DNA from: Stomoxys calcitrans
Taxonomy: Eukaryota; Arthropoda; Insecta; Diptera; Muscidae
Reading direction: 5' to 3'
DNA: 64,000 bases
Assembly: GCF_963082655.1 (NCBI RefSeq)
Contig: NC_081556.1
Coordinates: 4,447,765 to 4,511,764 of the forward strand
The translations under genes and the position numbers were made by a program. Positions 11,810 to 22,079 of the stretch are shown piece after piece. Below the pieces are notes generated by a model. It worked only from the letters and a program-made list of their open reading frames with translations, did not search any database and had not been told where the DNA came from. The stretch's first letter is position 1. Each line of letters begins with the position of its first letter.

Positions 11810-12121
11810 GAAAATTCAAATTTTGCCCATGAACATTACACCAAGCAACAGGGGCAAACTTCTCACATATCAATAGGTGCAGTCTGATTCAAATTTAAGC
11901 TTAATGGTAAGGGGCCTTCTCTTTATTGCCGAGTCCGAACGGCGTGTTGCAGTGCGACACCTCTTTGGAGAGAAGTTTTACATGGCATAGCACCTCACAA
12001 ATGTTTCCAGCATTAGGAGGGGAAAACCACCGCTGAAAATTTTTTTCTGATGGTCTCGCCGGGATTCAAACCCTGGCGTTCAGCGTCATAGGCGCACATG
12101 CTTACCTCTGCGCTACGGTGG
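11810..12121 (-). mobile_element. SINE-1, full length, with target duplication
   Basis: Exactly 312 bp, like the copy at 8136-8447, on the opposite strand. The 9-bp repeat ataatgact flanks it at 11801-11809 and 12122-12130. The head carries the A box (reverse of 'acctctgcgcta') and a B box with one change (gattcaaaccc on the plus strand). Confidence 0.95.
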
Positions 12122-12179
12122 ATAATGACTACATATTTTAAATTTGAATATAAACAAGTAAAAACGCTTTAAGTTAAAA

Positions 12180-12905
12180 TATAAACAAGCAAAAATAATT
12201 AATTGATTCAATTAAATTTTTAATTGAATCTAAAAAAGTTGTAATTTTCAATTAAAAAATTAATTGATTCAATAATTTTTTAATTAAGTTAATTCAACTA
12301 AATGCTATATTATCCCCTACAATATAAAGAAAAGAAGTTTTCAAAAACCCATACGTCCCACATTTCGACAAATCTGAAGCTGTACCATGGCAGCCGGTTT
12401 TACGTGCCGGATTAACCCGATGCAGTCCCTCATCGGCCAAGGGTTGCCGCCTCGGTGCACAACACTTTGCCACGACAACAACAACAAGTCTATAGGGGGA
12501 GTTTTTTATACGGATGCCGACGGACTTTTGCCCCAACCAACGCACCTCAAGTTCATGTTCCAGGAGGTAGACGTCTGTGTACCAAAAACAGAAATAAATT
12601 GGAATTTTAAAAAAATTCAATCATTTTTTAATTGGATCAAATAAAAAATTCATTAAAAATTTCATTTATTTTCTTAATTGGATCAATTAAAAAGTTAATT
12701 GAAAATTTCCAAAATTTCAATCATTTTTTTTTAAATTTAAATTTAATTTTTTTTTTTTAAATATAGATATTTTTTTAATTGGAAAAATTTTCAATGATTT
12801 TTTTTAAAAACGATAATTGATATTATCATTTTCGTGATTGAAGCAGTGTCAATTAAAAAATTAATTGTATAAATTAATTTCGTGATTGAAATTGAATTTG
12901 GTTCT
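12180..12905. repeat. AT-rich palindromic repeat block
   Basis: Repeated small palindromes built on 'aattgattcaatt' and 'tttaattgaatc'. A clear example is the hairpin with 12-bp arms at 12205-12216 and 12219-12230. The block is split by a family D repeat at about 12366-12500. Probably a decayed AT-rich MITE cluster or satellite; non-coding. Confidence 0.6.
12366..12500 (+). repeat. Family D dispersed repeat, end fragment
   Basis: Contains 'ccatggcagccggtt', 'acgtgccggattaaccc', 'gatgcagtccctcatcgg' and 'gacaacaacaacaag'. The same order occurs at 48330 and 51909. It lies inside the AT-rich palindromic block. The family is unnamed here; on the opposite strand it would end in a TTG-rich tail. 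Confidence 0.75.
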
Positions 12906-12915
12906 TTTTTGTGTA

Positions 12916-13039
12916 GCGACACCTCTGGGAAGAGAAGTTTTAACCACCGCTGAACATTTTTTTATGTACACGCCGGGTTTTGAACCTAGGCACTCGGCGT
13001 CTTAGGCGGACATGCTGACCTCTACGCCACGGTGACCTC
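12916..13039 (-). mobile_element. SINE-1 head with internal deletion
   Basis: Keeps 'gcgacacctctgggaagaga', then jumps to the 'aaccaccgctgaacattttt' region and ends with the tRNA-like head ('ggcggacatgctgacctc', 'acgccacggtg'). About half of the body is missing. Confidence 0.75.
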
Positions 13040-13059
13040 TAATTGATTCATATACAACT

Positions 13060-13425
13060 ACGTCAAAATATAGTCCGATTTAACCCAAACCCCAAGGGGT
13101 TCAAAACTACTTACTAAACAAAATTTAATCGATATCGAATAATAAATGGGTCTTTTTGGACCAAATACTTTAAATCCTTAGACTGGTATATATGTCAGCA
13201 ATATTCAAGATCTTAAATCGGAAGATCAGCCTAAATTTGGAACTCAAATGCCACTTGTGCCAAAGCAAGTGACTGTTATGCATGCCACATCAAAACAATG
13301 TCAGCTAGAAACGCCCTTCAGATGACAATAGAGCAAGACTTGGTCTAACGTTTCAACAACGGACAGACAGGCATGCATACGGACGGACGGACGGTCAAAC
13401 AGATGGACAGACATATAGGCAGACA
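13060..13425 (-). mobile_element. Degenerate family C element
   Basis: Shows weak module landmarks ('aaaatatagtccgattt', 'aataaatgggtctttttgga', 'gtatatatgtcagc') and ends with a GACGGAC/ACAGATGGACAG-rich stretch at 13358-13425. This GACA-rich end equals the 'cagacggacagacgg' block of better copies, here expanded. Confidence 0.6.
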
Positions 13426-14905
13426 GACATTTTATCATTCTAGGATAAATGATAAAATGAAATTAACCCCTTAGAGAAGGACCTCTGCAGAGACCTGTTG
13501 CATTTCTTAACTTTGAACTACAAACCAATGAGGCCAGGGAGCCTTCCTCACCACTTTCACAACACAAATGTTGCCAAGCCTGTCCTTTAGAGCCTCAAAG
13601 GGAAATTTTATCCGCTATTGCCATACCCAACAATAAGTAAGTTCCCTTTTGCGCTCGCTTTCGTAGCTGATTTCTGGTAAAGAAGATCTCGACAAACAGC
13701 TCAAGAATGAAATTATATTCTCCGAATTTTACACTAATGCTTTTATTTTTGTAACACGTTTCCCTTATATTTAAATTTTTCTAAATTTAAAATCTTAACT
13801 TTTTTTGAAATGGAAATTAAATTTTAAACGAAATAAGTTTACCATGACTTTGGCCAAAAACATGTCTTGTAACGTACGATAGAAAAAAAACACCCATATA
13901 AGGGAATTTTTAGGATGATTGCAAGCTTACATTGAAATTTAACACAATGGAAGCTGTTGCTGCTTTATTGCTGAGTAAGAAAGTGTTTTGGGATATGTGT
14001 AAGCAAAGGATGATGACTATCATCACTAATGAGTTTTGCTTTGCTTCTGTGCGTGTGTGTGTGAGTATGTGTGTGTAAATGCAAGTATATTACATTTATG
14101 CACACATATCTTTGCTTTCATATAACTTGACTGTGTTGAAAACATTTAAAATGAAATTTCCTTTGATTGCATGTATGTACTTATGTGTGCGTGTGTGTAT
14201 GTGGGTGTGTGCTTATGCATTTCTTATCACATATTCCCCCGTTCTTAGTTATCCTCAAAGGAAATGAGATATAACAAATGGAAAATTTCTTGAAATGCAA
14301 GTACCTACTTGTGACTTGTGCCCTCCTGTTAAGAGGTGTTTGTATATGGGTGTATGTATGGGTGTGTGTGTGTGTGTGTTTGCAATTGCGACAAAACAGA
14401 GTTAACGAACAATTTGTTTTGAGCTTTTCTTATAAGTGTTTGGGGATATATTTTATTGCCTGCTTTACAAAATCAATTTAGTTGTGAATTAATCTTAAGG
14501 CAGTGTGAGCTTTGGATGAACTTGAGGTTGTTTGCGTCATCAGTTAGATTTTATTTTCAAAGAGTGGCAAATGGCAGACAAAATATTTTTAAACACAAAC
14601 AGGCGATAAAAATAGAAATATTTAAAAGCTTGCATAGGTAACATTAAAAGGGAAAGGATTTCCTCACTTTGGATACTTTTGTAAATTTTTTTTTCTGTTA
14701 ATGCTTGCTTTTTAGGTACATAGTGTCCTTAGTAAGAGGACTGATTACACGGAGAGGATTAAAATCCATTTTAATCCTCAATGAATTTAACAGAGGGGTG
14801 TTTTTGGTCCTTTCATCTAATATGGATTTAAAACTACTTTTAAACAGGATAACAACTACTTTTTTCTCACAAGTGCCTTCAGGCTCAATGAGATTCATGC
14901 TCTAG
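13426..14905. other. AT-rich DNA with TG microsatellites, no gene seen
   Basis: TG-rich tracts at about 14050-14075, 14188-14215 and 14340-14380. The frames over them read as V/C/W-rich low-complexity peptides and are not credible genes. Confidence 0.5.
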
Positions 14906-15010
14906 TCCCATATATCTTTCATTTAACTCCCATATTGTACCAATCGGTCTATATGCCCGTTTAGGGGGTTTTAGGGTGGGGCGTTTGCCCTAGTTACTTG
15001 TCTCGAAATT
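14906..15010 (+). repeat. Family E module, single
   Basis: Contains 'tatctttcatttaactccca', 'tattgtaccaatcggtctat' and 'tttagggtggggcg', matching the tandem modules at 21001-21500. One unit only. Confidence 0.65.
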
Positions 15011-15099
15011 TGAATATCTTCCAACCACATCCAACCACATCCGATATATGTATATCTCGGATATATCGCGAACCCTTCGTCTTCGGCTTCCATTAAGGT

Positions 15100-15258
15100 G
15101 CAAGAGAGACTTCTCCCTTATTACAGAGTGCAGTCCGATTAAAGTTTTAGCTTAACGATGTGCCGAGTTTGAATGACGAGTCGCATAGAGACACCACTTC
15201 CTAGAGACACTTGGCTAGATAACTCACAAATATGCTACCCTCTGCGCAACGGTGACCG
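15100..15258 (-). mobile_element. Decayed SINE-1
   Basis: Recognisable order on the minus strand of SINE-1: 'agagacttctcccttatt', 'gtgcagtccgattaaag', 'gccgagtttgaa', 'agagacacc', 'aactcacaaatatgct', 'ctctgcgcaacggtgacc'. Many substitutions and a deletion over the body. Confidence 0.65.
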
Positions 15259-15448
15259 GCTTTGTCTGCATTTAGGGTTATATATAAATGACACTAAAAA
15301 AAGTTTGGTCTGAGAACCAAAACTCTTTCTTTACCTAAATTTCCATCATCCATCTTCAAGTCTGTAATCGGTATGGCAGAAGTTTCCCAAATATATATTT
15401 TATGTATCTGTACTTCAATATTCTTGAAACCTTTATGCAAAACTTAAA

Positions 15449-15512
15449 TGTACTCTTTCGGTCATAAAAGTACCTTTTTAGTACCATTTTAAAATTTGTA
15501 TTTTTCATCCCT
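15449..15512 (+). repeat. Family G short repeat
   Basis: Contains 'gtactctttcggtc', 'aaaagtacctttttagtacc' and 'tttttcatccctgcc', matching 56115-56176 in order. 'aaagtac' and 'gtacc' with the T tract can form a small hairpin. Function unknown; probably a MITE remnant. Confidence 0.55.
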
Positions 15513-15597
15513 GCCAACCAGTCTATCTATATAAAATTTATCTATGCAAACATCATTCCCCAAACTATGAAATATTATATAAACTAAAACACAATAT

Positions 15598-15603
15598 TTA
15601 TTT
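15598..15603 (-). terminator. Poly(A) signal of the small secreted peptide gene
   Basis: AATAAA on the minus strand, about 75 bp beyond the stop codon of the gene at 15677-15856. The sequence between is purine-rich on the minus strand (CT-rich as given). Confidence 0.65.
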
Positions 15604-15676
15604 TCTCTTTCTCTCTTCTTTTCTCTCTCTCATTCATGTATTAACATCATTATCTCTTTACAATGTAAACTTTAAT

Positions 15677-15856
15677 TTAAAAACGTTGTCTGGGTCCATT
15701 GAAATCCGGTTGAATTGGCCTGTTTGGTGGCAAAGTTTGAGGTCTGCTAGGTCTCGGCATGCCTTGTGAACCAAATGGTGATGAAGCTTGGGCCATGGGC
15801 AAAGTCACCGCCAACAAAGCAAAAACTGCCAAAACGAAACACTTGAAAAATTGCAT
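15677..15856 (-). CDS. Secreted proline/arginine-rich peptide, candidate antimicrobial peptide
   Basis: Intronless frame of 59 residues. I chose the ATG at 15856; the longer frame upstream begins with GTG, not ATG. Residues 1-24 (MQFFKCFVLAVFALLAV.. to ..MAQA) form a typical signal peptide with an AXA-type cleavage site. The mature part of about 35 residues is rich in Pro, Arg, Gln and Asn, with 'PRPSRPQ', 'PPNRPIQP' and a 'PRQRF' end, and has no Cys. That is the make-up of insect proline-rich antimicrobial peptides (drosocin, metchnikowin and apidaecin types), which enter bacteria and act inside the cell. A TATA box, two NF-kB-like sites and a GATA motif lie upstream and AATAAA follows. The signal peptide shares 'AVFALL' with the peptide at 35829-35975. 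I cannot assign it to a named family; secretion is well supported, antimicrobial action is inferred. Confidence 0.75.
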   Translation of the reverse strand: MQFFKCFVLAVFALLAVTLPMAQASSPFGSQGMPRPSRPQTLPPNRPIQPDFNGPRQRF

Positions 15857-15883
15857 TTTGCTTAAAGAACTTATTCGTAAGAT

Positions 15884-16019
15884 CACTGATGATTGTTTGT
15901 TATTGAAATGGTAGGTGGCATGGATTTTTATACAAATTTTTTAGCAATTCTTATCATTGGGATTCACCCAAATTCATGAGTAAGCCCTGGTTTCGTTACC
16001 AGCCGTCTTGGGGATTCCT
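15884..16019 (-). promoter_or_regulatory. TATA box, two NF-kB-like sites and GATA motif
   Basis: For the minus-strand gene at 15677-15856: TATA box TATAAAAATCC at 15921-15932; a likely start near 15904 (TTTCAATA) or at TCAGT (15886-15890). NF-kB-like sites are GGGATTCACC at 15959-15968 and GGGGATTCCT at 16010-16019, roughly 55 and 106 bp above the start. A GATA-factor motif (TTATC) at 15951-15955 is close beside the first. In Drosophila, Relish/Dif sites with nearby GATA sites drive antimicrobial genes in the fat body. Motifs are seen directly; activity is inferred. Confidence 0.7.
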
Positions 16020-16465
16020 TATTAAGATGTGTTTTTCCCACTTTGTTATTGGCATTCACGCTAGCAAGTCTTTAAAATGCTGGTTGACGGTAAATCACAT
16101 GAATATGCTGATAAGAAATGTAATCTTTTGGAAGATTGTTGCTCGCATCTAAGTGTATTGAAAGATGCTTTCACTTACCTCTGAGAGATCTTCTCTTATC
16201 AAAACCAAAAAATCAAATCAAACCCAGCAGATGCTCCACATTTAATATTAAAATTTTTGCATACAAATTAATAAAACTGCTTCAAAAACAAAATTTTAAT
16301 GAAATATTTTCCATTGGCAAAATGTATTTTATTCTTAAGAGAAATACATCTGAACTTTTACGTAAAAAGCAATTTGCAGAAATATTTTCTCCCAAAGATT
16401 CAAAATTTTTCTCTAAGAAAATTGTCTATACAACAGAGCTGCAAACTATTGACAGTCGCAAAATT

Positions 16466-16507
16466 CGATATTTTCGATATTTCTAATAATAAATATCGAA
16501 AGTATCG
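16466..16507. repeat. Family H hairpin repeat (TCGATA-rich)
   Basis: Arms cgatattttcgatattt (16466-16482) and aaatatcgaaagtatcg (16491-16507) pair with one mismatch over 17 bp around an 8-base loop. The wider segment 16436-16550 resembles 52320-52440, where the hairpin is more decayed. Probably a short MITE. Confidence 0.65.
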
Positions 16508-16559
16508 ATACAATCGTTAATTTCCAACTCCCTACATTACAAACGAAAATGAGAAGTAA

Positions 16560-17460
16560 AAATCGGGAGATCGATTTTTGTAGGAGCAACATCAGTGCAC
16601 AGACCGAATAAAACGAAATTTTATAAAGTCAGTTAAAAGCCATGGGAGAAATCATTGTACAAAATTTAAGCCCAATCGTATGAAAATCGCGCCCTCTATT
16701 GGCGCAATGTAAGGTATGGCCGAGCTCATTCCACTATCGCGGTCAGCAAGTGGCGGATAGCTGAACGACCTAAAGACCAGCTGTGAAAAATAAGCAGCCC
16801 CCGACCACAAGTGGGCAAAGTCCGAGGACATGCTACAAAAAGGCATTTATACTCGACGACGTCTTCGCTACATGGCGAACGAATACAGACAGATGCAGTC
16901 TGGGGAGTGATGCCCCCGTGGATTCCCTAATCAAAGAGACCTTGATCTTGGCGCGTACACTGAAATATGATTTTGATAACGGATTTGGATTGATGCTACG
17001 AGCTGGCGGTTGTGGTATTCTGTTACCTGAGTAGGAGGGAGTGACATTCCTCACGAAATGCCTTTCAGGCTAATGCCACAGCTGCCTCCGTCCCGCTAAA
17101 CCCCTTGGGGGGCTTAGAGAACTCTCTGTGCCTCGTAACAATTAAGTTGGTAACGTAGGTTCTGTTGAGGCGATATCCAAATTAATACCCGACCTGGCTC
17201 TAAACACAAGTACTCATAAGGAGTTGCGTCAACCCCTGCGAGGATCTCACTGCTTGCAAAGGAACCCTCGGTGTCAACATCAAGAGAGACTACATTTTCG
17301 GACACAGATAACGGCTCTAAATTGGGACCCAATCAAGCTGGAGAAACCAACCAGCAGAGGAAATTAAATCGATCTTTGGAATGAGATCAAAAATACATCG
17401 ATCAAACATATTCATTGGGAAATGTACAGCTAATAGGGTTGTAGAGCGTGGTTAATGTGG
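16560..17460. other. Unassigned, more GC-rich segment, possible old transposon
   Basis: Base composition is clearly less AT-rich than the surroundings, with frames of 60-83 codons on both strands (for example 16783-17034 plus and 17114-17332 minus) that contain no domain I recognise. It directly precedes a repeat copy (family F). A decayed transposon is the simplest explanation, but nothing identifies the type. Confidence 0.35.
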
Positions 17461-17469
17461 TATCTGTAT

Positions 17470-17830
17470 CATAGAGGCCTTTTCGCAATAAATACGATTC
17501 AAATACAACATACTAACTCACGGCCCTTGAAGCCATCACACCTAATATGGTTGAAAAGTCTTCTAACCAAAGACGAAACGCGTTCCATAGTGGTTGGTGT
17601 GTTGCGATCTCTGGCTTTCCATTTGCAAAGAAAATCTTCGATAATTGAGCTTGTCTCGAAAGAGAAACAAAAAAAAATGTGAAATGACCTTTGTCCTAAC
17701 AGGCAAAAAACTTGAAAATTAAACTAAAATTTTTTGGCTGAACACAAAATTTTAATGAAATTTTATCAAATAAAAAAATTTCGATGAAATTTTCTCCAAA
17801 AACAAAATTTCAACTAAAATTGCTCTTCAT
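17470..17830 (+). repeat. Family F repeat, copy 1, with AAAATTT tandem tail
   Basis: Contains 'cggcccttgaagccatcaca', 'cctaatatggtt', 'catagtggttggtgtgttgc', 'ccatttgcaaagaaaatct' and 'tgtctcgaaagagaaac', repeated at 22080-22270. It is followed at 17720-17820 by short irregular units of the type 'acaaaattttaatgaaattt', which also occur beside copy 2 at 21545-21640. Confidence 0.75.
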
Positions 17831-18890
17831 ACTCCCACTTTTTTCCAAATCTATAAATAAAACAATTTTCTAATGTACTTGTTAATCATATTGTTTGTTA
17901 TTAATAACTATATTTTTGTTGTTTAATAAACATTTAAAGTTTTGTTCTTTTGTTTTTGTTTTTCTTTCTTTCTCTTCAGTTTGTTTTAAATATATGTATA
18001 TATATATATCATTTGTTGTATATTATTTTAGTTTTTTCTTGGTTGTCTCGTTAATATGTAATTAAATGTAAATAATATCAATTTGTTGCTATTTTTTATC
18101 AATGATCTATTTGGTTATACTCATCCATGTTTTTTGTTTTTTGCTTTAAAGCTTTCGCAGAACTTGAAAATTCCAGAAAGAACAGTTATAATGATAATAG
18201 TAATAATAAGAATTAGACTAAGGTAACGAAATTTGTTTAACTAAAATAGTCTGCTCTAAATGTCTGCTGTCTAATGTCTGCCATGCGATACAACATAACA
18301 AACATAAGAAACCCTGAAAGAATATTTTTGTTGTTGTTGTTTTCTTTTCATTAATTACAATAGATTAGTTTTTTGTTTTTTTTAAGGTTGTTGTTCTTCA
18401 AAATTGTTAAATAGTAGGTATGTATTAAATTTTTAAACCATTCTGTGTTAATTTTTTTTTGTTCTTCGTTTCTTCGTCCTTTTGTCAAAACATATAATTT
18501 CTTTCTTTCTTTCTTTTTATAATAATATATAGTAGTTAATCAGTATGGGTTGTTATCTTTGTTTTTTTTAATATTCTTTTATTTTACTTTTGTGTTAATT
18601 TAAGTTTAATTTAAACATTTAAAATATTTGATTACTATGAGGCGGATTTTCATAATATCAATTTGTTTACTTTTTATGTCCACCGCTATGCTCTTTGCAT
18701 GCATTGCGCGTTACATTTCGTTACAACATGTTTGAGTACACAACGCACTTCCTCAAGCACTCTCAATCTGTGGTTTGTATCTTCTCTCCCTCTCGATCAT
18801 TCTCTTAGAACACTTACTGTGTGTGAAACTTCATGCATTTTCTCTTTTGTGAGAGAACTGAGAATTGTGAGTGAGCAAGGGAGCGCTAGA
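17831..18890. other. Very AT-rich DNA, no gene seen
   Basis: Poly-T and TA tracts, including a TA run at about 17993-18010 and CTTT-type runs at about 18500-18515. The frame at 18663-18896 has no signal or domain that I can support. Confidence 0.5.
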
Positions 18891-19044
18891 GTCTAAACCC
18901 AATCAAAGAGTCATAAGTCAGCGTCGAATTGTTTTACAGGCATTTTATATGGCCTTTGACGCTAGCGTCAGTGTTTTTTTTTTCCATATAAAATGTATGT
19001 AAACAAATTGATGCTGACTCTTGACTCTTTGATAGGGTTTAGAC
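18891..19044. repeat. Long inverted repeat, about 61-bp arms
   Basis: Left arm 18891-18952 begins 'gtctaaacccaatcaaagag'; right arm 18984-19044 ends 'ctctttgatagggtttagac'. The arms pair over about 62 positions with roughly nine differences. The 31-base spacer contains the perfect palindrome TGACGCTAGCGTCA at 18957-18970 and a T run. Best explained as a short hairpin MITE; a long hairpin RNA source is an alternative. Confidence 0.85.
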
Positions 19045-19894
19045 TTTTATGTGTATGATGATTGAGTATTGTTTTGTTTTCTTTTCTTTGTTTCAGAGAA
19101 GTTTAGTTACAATACTATCTTTATATATTAACTTTAAGGTAAGTTATCTTTGGTTTCCGTCTATGAGTGGCATATTAAATATCTCTTCTCTGTTTTAATA
19201 TGTGTATGTATGTATATATATATAGGTATATGTATGTAGATGCTGATGTATATGTTATATTTATACTATATGCTATTTTCCGGTTTTTCTTTCCTTCTCT
19301 TTTTCTATTTTTTTTTAGATTAATTTATGTAAATAGAATATCTTAGAAGGTACAATACTAAGGTATGTTTGTATTTATATATGCATGCCTTTTGTTTGTT
19401 GTATATATATATATGTATATTTGTATGCTATGCCTTGATGTATTTGTATATGCCTGTAATGTGCATGATATTGTTTGTGTGTGTGTTTATATAAATGTCT
19501 GGTGATTTGTATGATTTGCAGTGATATTATGTGAGTTACAATGCTACTGTTGTTGTATGTTTGTTGTCTTTCAAAAACAAAATATCTTTTGCCAAGGCCT
19601 TTGCTAAGCCCTTTATATGTGGCCAGAGCTAGAATTTCAAGCAACATATTCGTATTTGAGTAAAATATATTCAATAAAAAAAGTGCATCGTCTATTATTT
19701 TTCTCTAATTCTGTGTATATAAAACTCACTGTGTTGGCAACAAGGGTTTGCGATGAAGTGAAAGGGAAGGAACAATTTTGGACATATTAAACATGTTAAG
19801 GCCGGACAGAATATAGGAAACTCATCACCATAAATGAACTTAGTTGAAAGGTATATGGGAACTTTATGTACAAAATAAGTCAAAAAAGAGTGAA
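19045..19894. other. Very AT-rich DNA, no gene seen
   Basis: TATG/TATA-rich sequence, with T tracts near 19300-19320 and several 'gtatgt' runs. No coding or RNA gene signal. Confidence 0.5.
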
Positions 19895-21000
19895 AAGGTC
19901 GAGCTGAACTTTAGATACCCACCACCTGGGGTATATATGTAAACCACCTTTCGTCATTATCCGATAAAAAAAAATGAATAATTTATGTCCCCATAGCAGC
20001 TATATCGAAATATGGTCCAATTTGGACCAAATTCGGCATGGACATTGAGTGGTCTACTAAGTACAAGTCATTGTTCAATTTTGTAGAACAAAATATTGGT
20101 CTTTTTTGTAGCTATATCCAAATATAGATCGATCTGAACCATATACGGATGTTGAAAAGCCTAACATAAGTCATTGTGTAAAGTTTCAGCAAATCGAATT
20201 AAAAATGCGCCTTTTATGGGGCCAAGACTATAAATCGATATATCGGTCTATATAGCAGCTTTATCCATACCTGGACCGATTGAAGAGGGATTTCGAAGGT
20301 CCTAACACAACTCATTGTCCCGAATTTCGACTCAATCGGACAATAAAGGCGCTATTTATGGGTCCAAAACCATAAATCGAGAGATCGGTCTATATGGTAG
20401 CTATATCCAAATCAGAACCGATCTGTGTCAAATTGCAGTAATATGTCGAAGAGCCAAACACAACTTACTGTCCCAAATTTTGGCAAAATCGGACAATAAA
20501 TGCGCCTTTTATGGCGCCAAAACCTTAAATCGAGAGATCGGTCTATATGGCAGCTATATCCAAATCTGGACCGATCTGAGCCAAATTAAAGAGGGATGTC
20601 GAAGAGCCTAACACAACTTACTGTTCCAAATTTTGGCAAAATCGGATAATAAATGCGCCTTTTATGGCCCCAAAACCTTAAATCGAGAGATCGGTCTATA
20701 TGGCAGCTATATCCAAATCTGGACTCATCTGAGCCAAATTAAAGAGGGATGTCGAAGAGCCTAACACAACTTACAATCCCAAATTTTGGCAAAATCGGAT
20801 AATAAATGGGGTTTTTATGGGCCTAAGACCCCAAATCGGCGGATCGGTCTATATGGCAGCTATATTCAAGTCTGGACCGATCTAGGCCAAATTGTATAAA
20901 GATGTTGAAGGACCTAACACAACTCACTGTCCCGAATTTCAGCAAAATCGGATAATAAATGTGGCTTTTTTGGACCTAAGACCCCAACCCAACCCATTTT
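19895..21000 (-). mobile_element. Family C modular element with exact 153-bp units
   Basis: Starts with 'gagctgaactttagataccc' and 'accacctggggtatat', the degraded reverse of the hairpin end found at 50258-50306. Four successive units have the landmark 'atcggtc' at 20384, 20537, 20690 and 20843, each exactly 153 bp apart. Because 153 is divisible by three, an open frame (20315-20611) runs through two units and gives a repeated 'REIGLYGSYIQI' peptide; this is a by-product of the repeat, not a gene. The 5' end of the element is replaced by family E modules at about 21000. Confidence 0.85.
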
Positions 21001-21500
21001 GGGGGGTTTTAATGTTGGGGAGACCCAGTAGATACCTTCGACAAAACTCTTATAACAGAACAGGTGTACTCAAATTCTAAATACCTTTCATTTGATACCC
21101 ATATTGTCACAATCGGTAAATATGTCCTGATGAAGGGTTTTGTTTTTGGGGGTGAGGATGCGCCTCAGACATCAAGGAATATATTTTTATGTCTGATTCT
21201 TACTCTACTTTCCAATACCTTTCATTTGATATCCATATTGTCCAAATTGGTAAATATGCCCTACTGGGGGGTTTGGCGCCTCGGACACCAAGGAATACAT
21301 TTTTATATCATATACGTAAATCCTCACCTCGAACACTTGAGGTTGAAATTTGTTTTCGTACTCTACTCTTAAATACCTTTCATTTGATACCCATATTATA
21401 CCAATCAGTAAACATGTCCGTTCGGGTGGGTTTTGGGATGGGGCATCCCCCTAGGTTATTTCACCTCAACATTTTCTACCTATTTCGTTTTTTTTGGGGT
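21001..21500 (+). repeat. Family E tandem modules
   Basis: Three successive modules with 'atacctttcatttgatacc' or close variants (about 21080, 21210 and 21370), each followed by 'catattgtc/atacc', 'ggtaaatatg' and a G-rich part ('gggggtgagg', 'actggggggttt', 'gggatggggc'). Spacing is about 130-160 bp. Frames through it are artefacts of the repetition. Confidence 0.75.
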
Positions 21501-21517
21501 ACCATAAGGTAGCATAG

Positions 21518-21712
21518 AAAATTTCGCTTAAATCGCTGCACACATCTTAATTTTGACAAAATTCTCCATGAAAACTAATAATGACAAAATTTCTATGAAA
21601 ATTAAACAGTTCATAAAATTTCTATAAAAAAATTAAAATTTTTTTCCCTATTACCCAAATTTTCAGAAACGCCAGATCTCGGAGATGGGTATTGCGATTT
21701 AAGCGAAATTTT
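21518..21712. repeat. 19-bp perfect inverted repeat flanking an AAATTT block
   Basis: aaaatttcgcttaaatcgc at 21518-21536 and its exact reverse complement at 21694-21712. Weaker pairing extends outward. Between the arms lie irregular 'acaaaatttctatgaaaatt' units like those at 17720-17820. Probably the terminal repeats of a small transposon next to the family E modules. Confidence 0.7.
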
Positions 21713-21765
21713 GTGTGATCTTTTATAGTATCCTAAAAACAAAAAATTTGAAACTGGGGGACGCC

Positions 21766-21853
21766 CCAGTTTTAAGCTCAATGATAAGGAGCCTTCTTTT
21801 TATGCCAGCATTAGGAGGGAAAAACCATTGGTGAACATTTTTTTCTGATGGTC
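21766..21853 (-). mobile_element. SINE-1 fragment with large internal deletion
   Basis: 'tttaagctcaatgataagga' and 'gccttctttttatgcc' run straight into 'agcattaggagggaaaaacc' and 'tttttctgatggtctggcca'. About 100 bp of the body is missing, and both ends are cut. Confidence 0.75.
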
Positions 21854-22079
21854 TGGCCAGAATATTTTAAATAAAAATGTTGACGCAATGTTTAAAAAAT
21901 ATGAAATTTGAATTATATTTAAAGAAAATAAAACAAAATCAAAAATTTTACCTATTTTGCATGAAACTAGGATTTCGAGAACTTTTTATATAAAACTAAA
22001 TTTAAGATAATTTTTTTAAAATATTTTCAAAAAAAAATTCCGGCCAAAATAAATTTTTGTAAAATAAAAATATAAATAC

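Noticed and set aside
13358..13425. GACGGACGGAC microsatellite as an independent array
   Set aside because: It sits at the position of the GACAGACGGACA block of family C and is best read as an expanded part of that element.
15857..15886. Upstream extension of the small secreted peptide (30 bases)
   Set aside because: The extension begins with GTG, not ATG, and would put polar residues before the signal peptide; the ATG at 15856 fits better.
20315..20611. 98-codon frame with repeated 'REIGLYGSYIQI' peptide
   Set aside because: Arises from the 153-bp non-coding repeat, whose length is a multiple of three; other copies of the repeat have stops in this frame.
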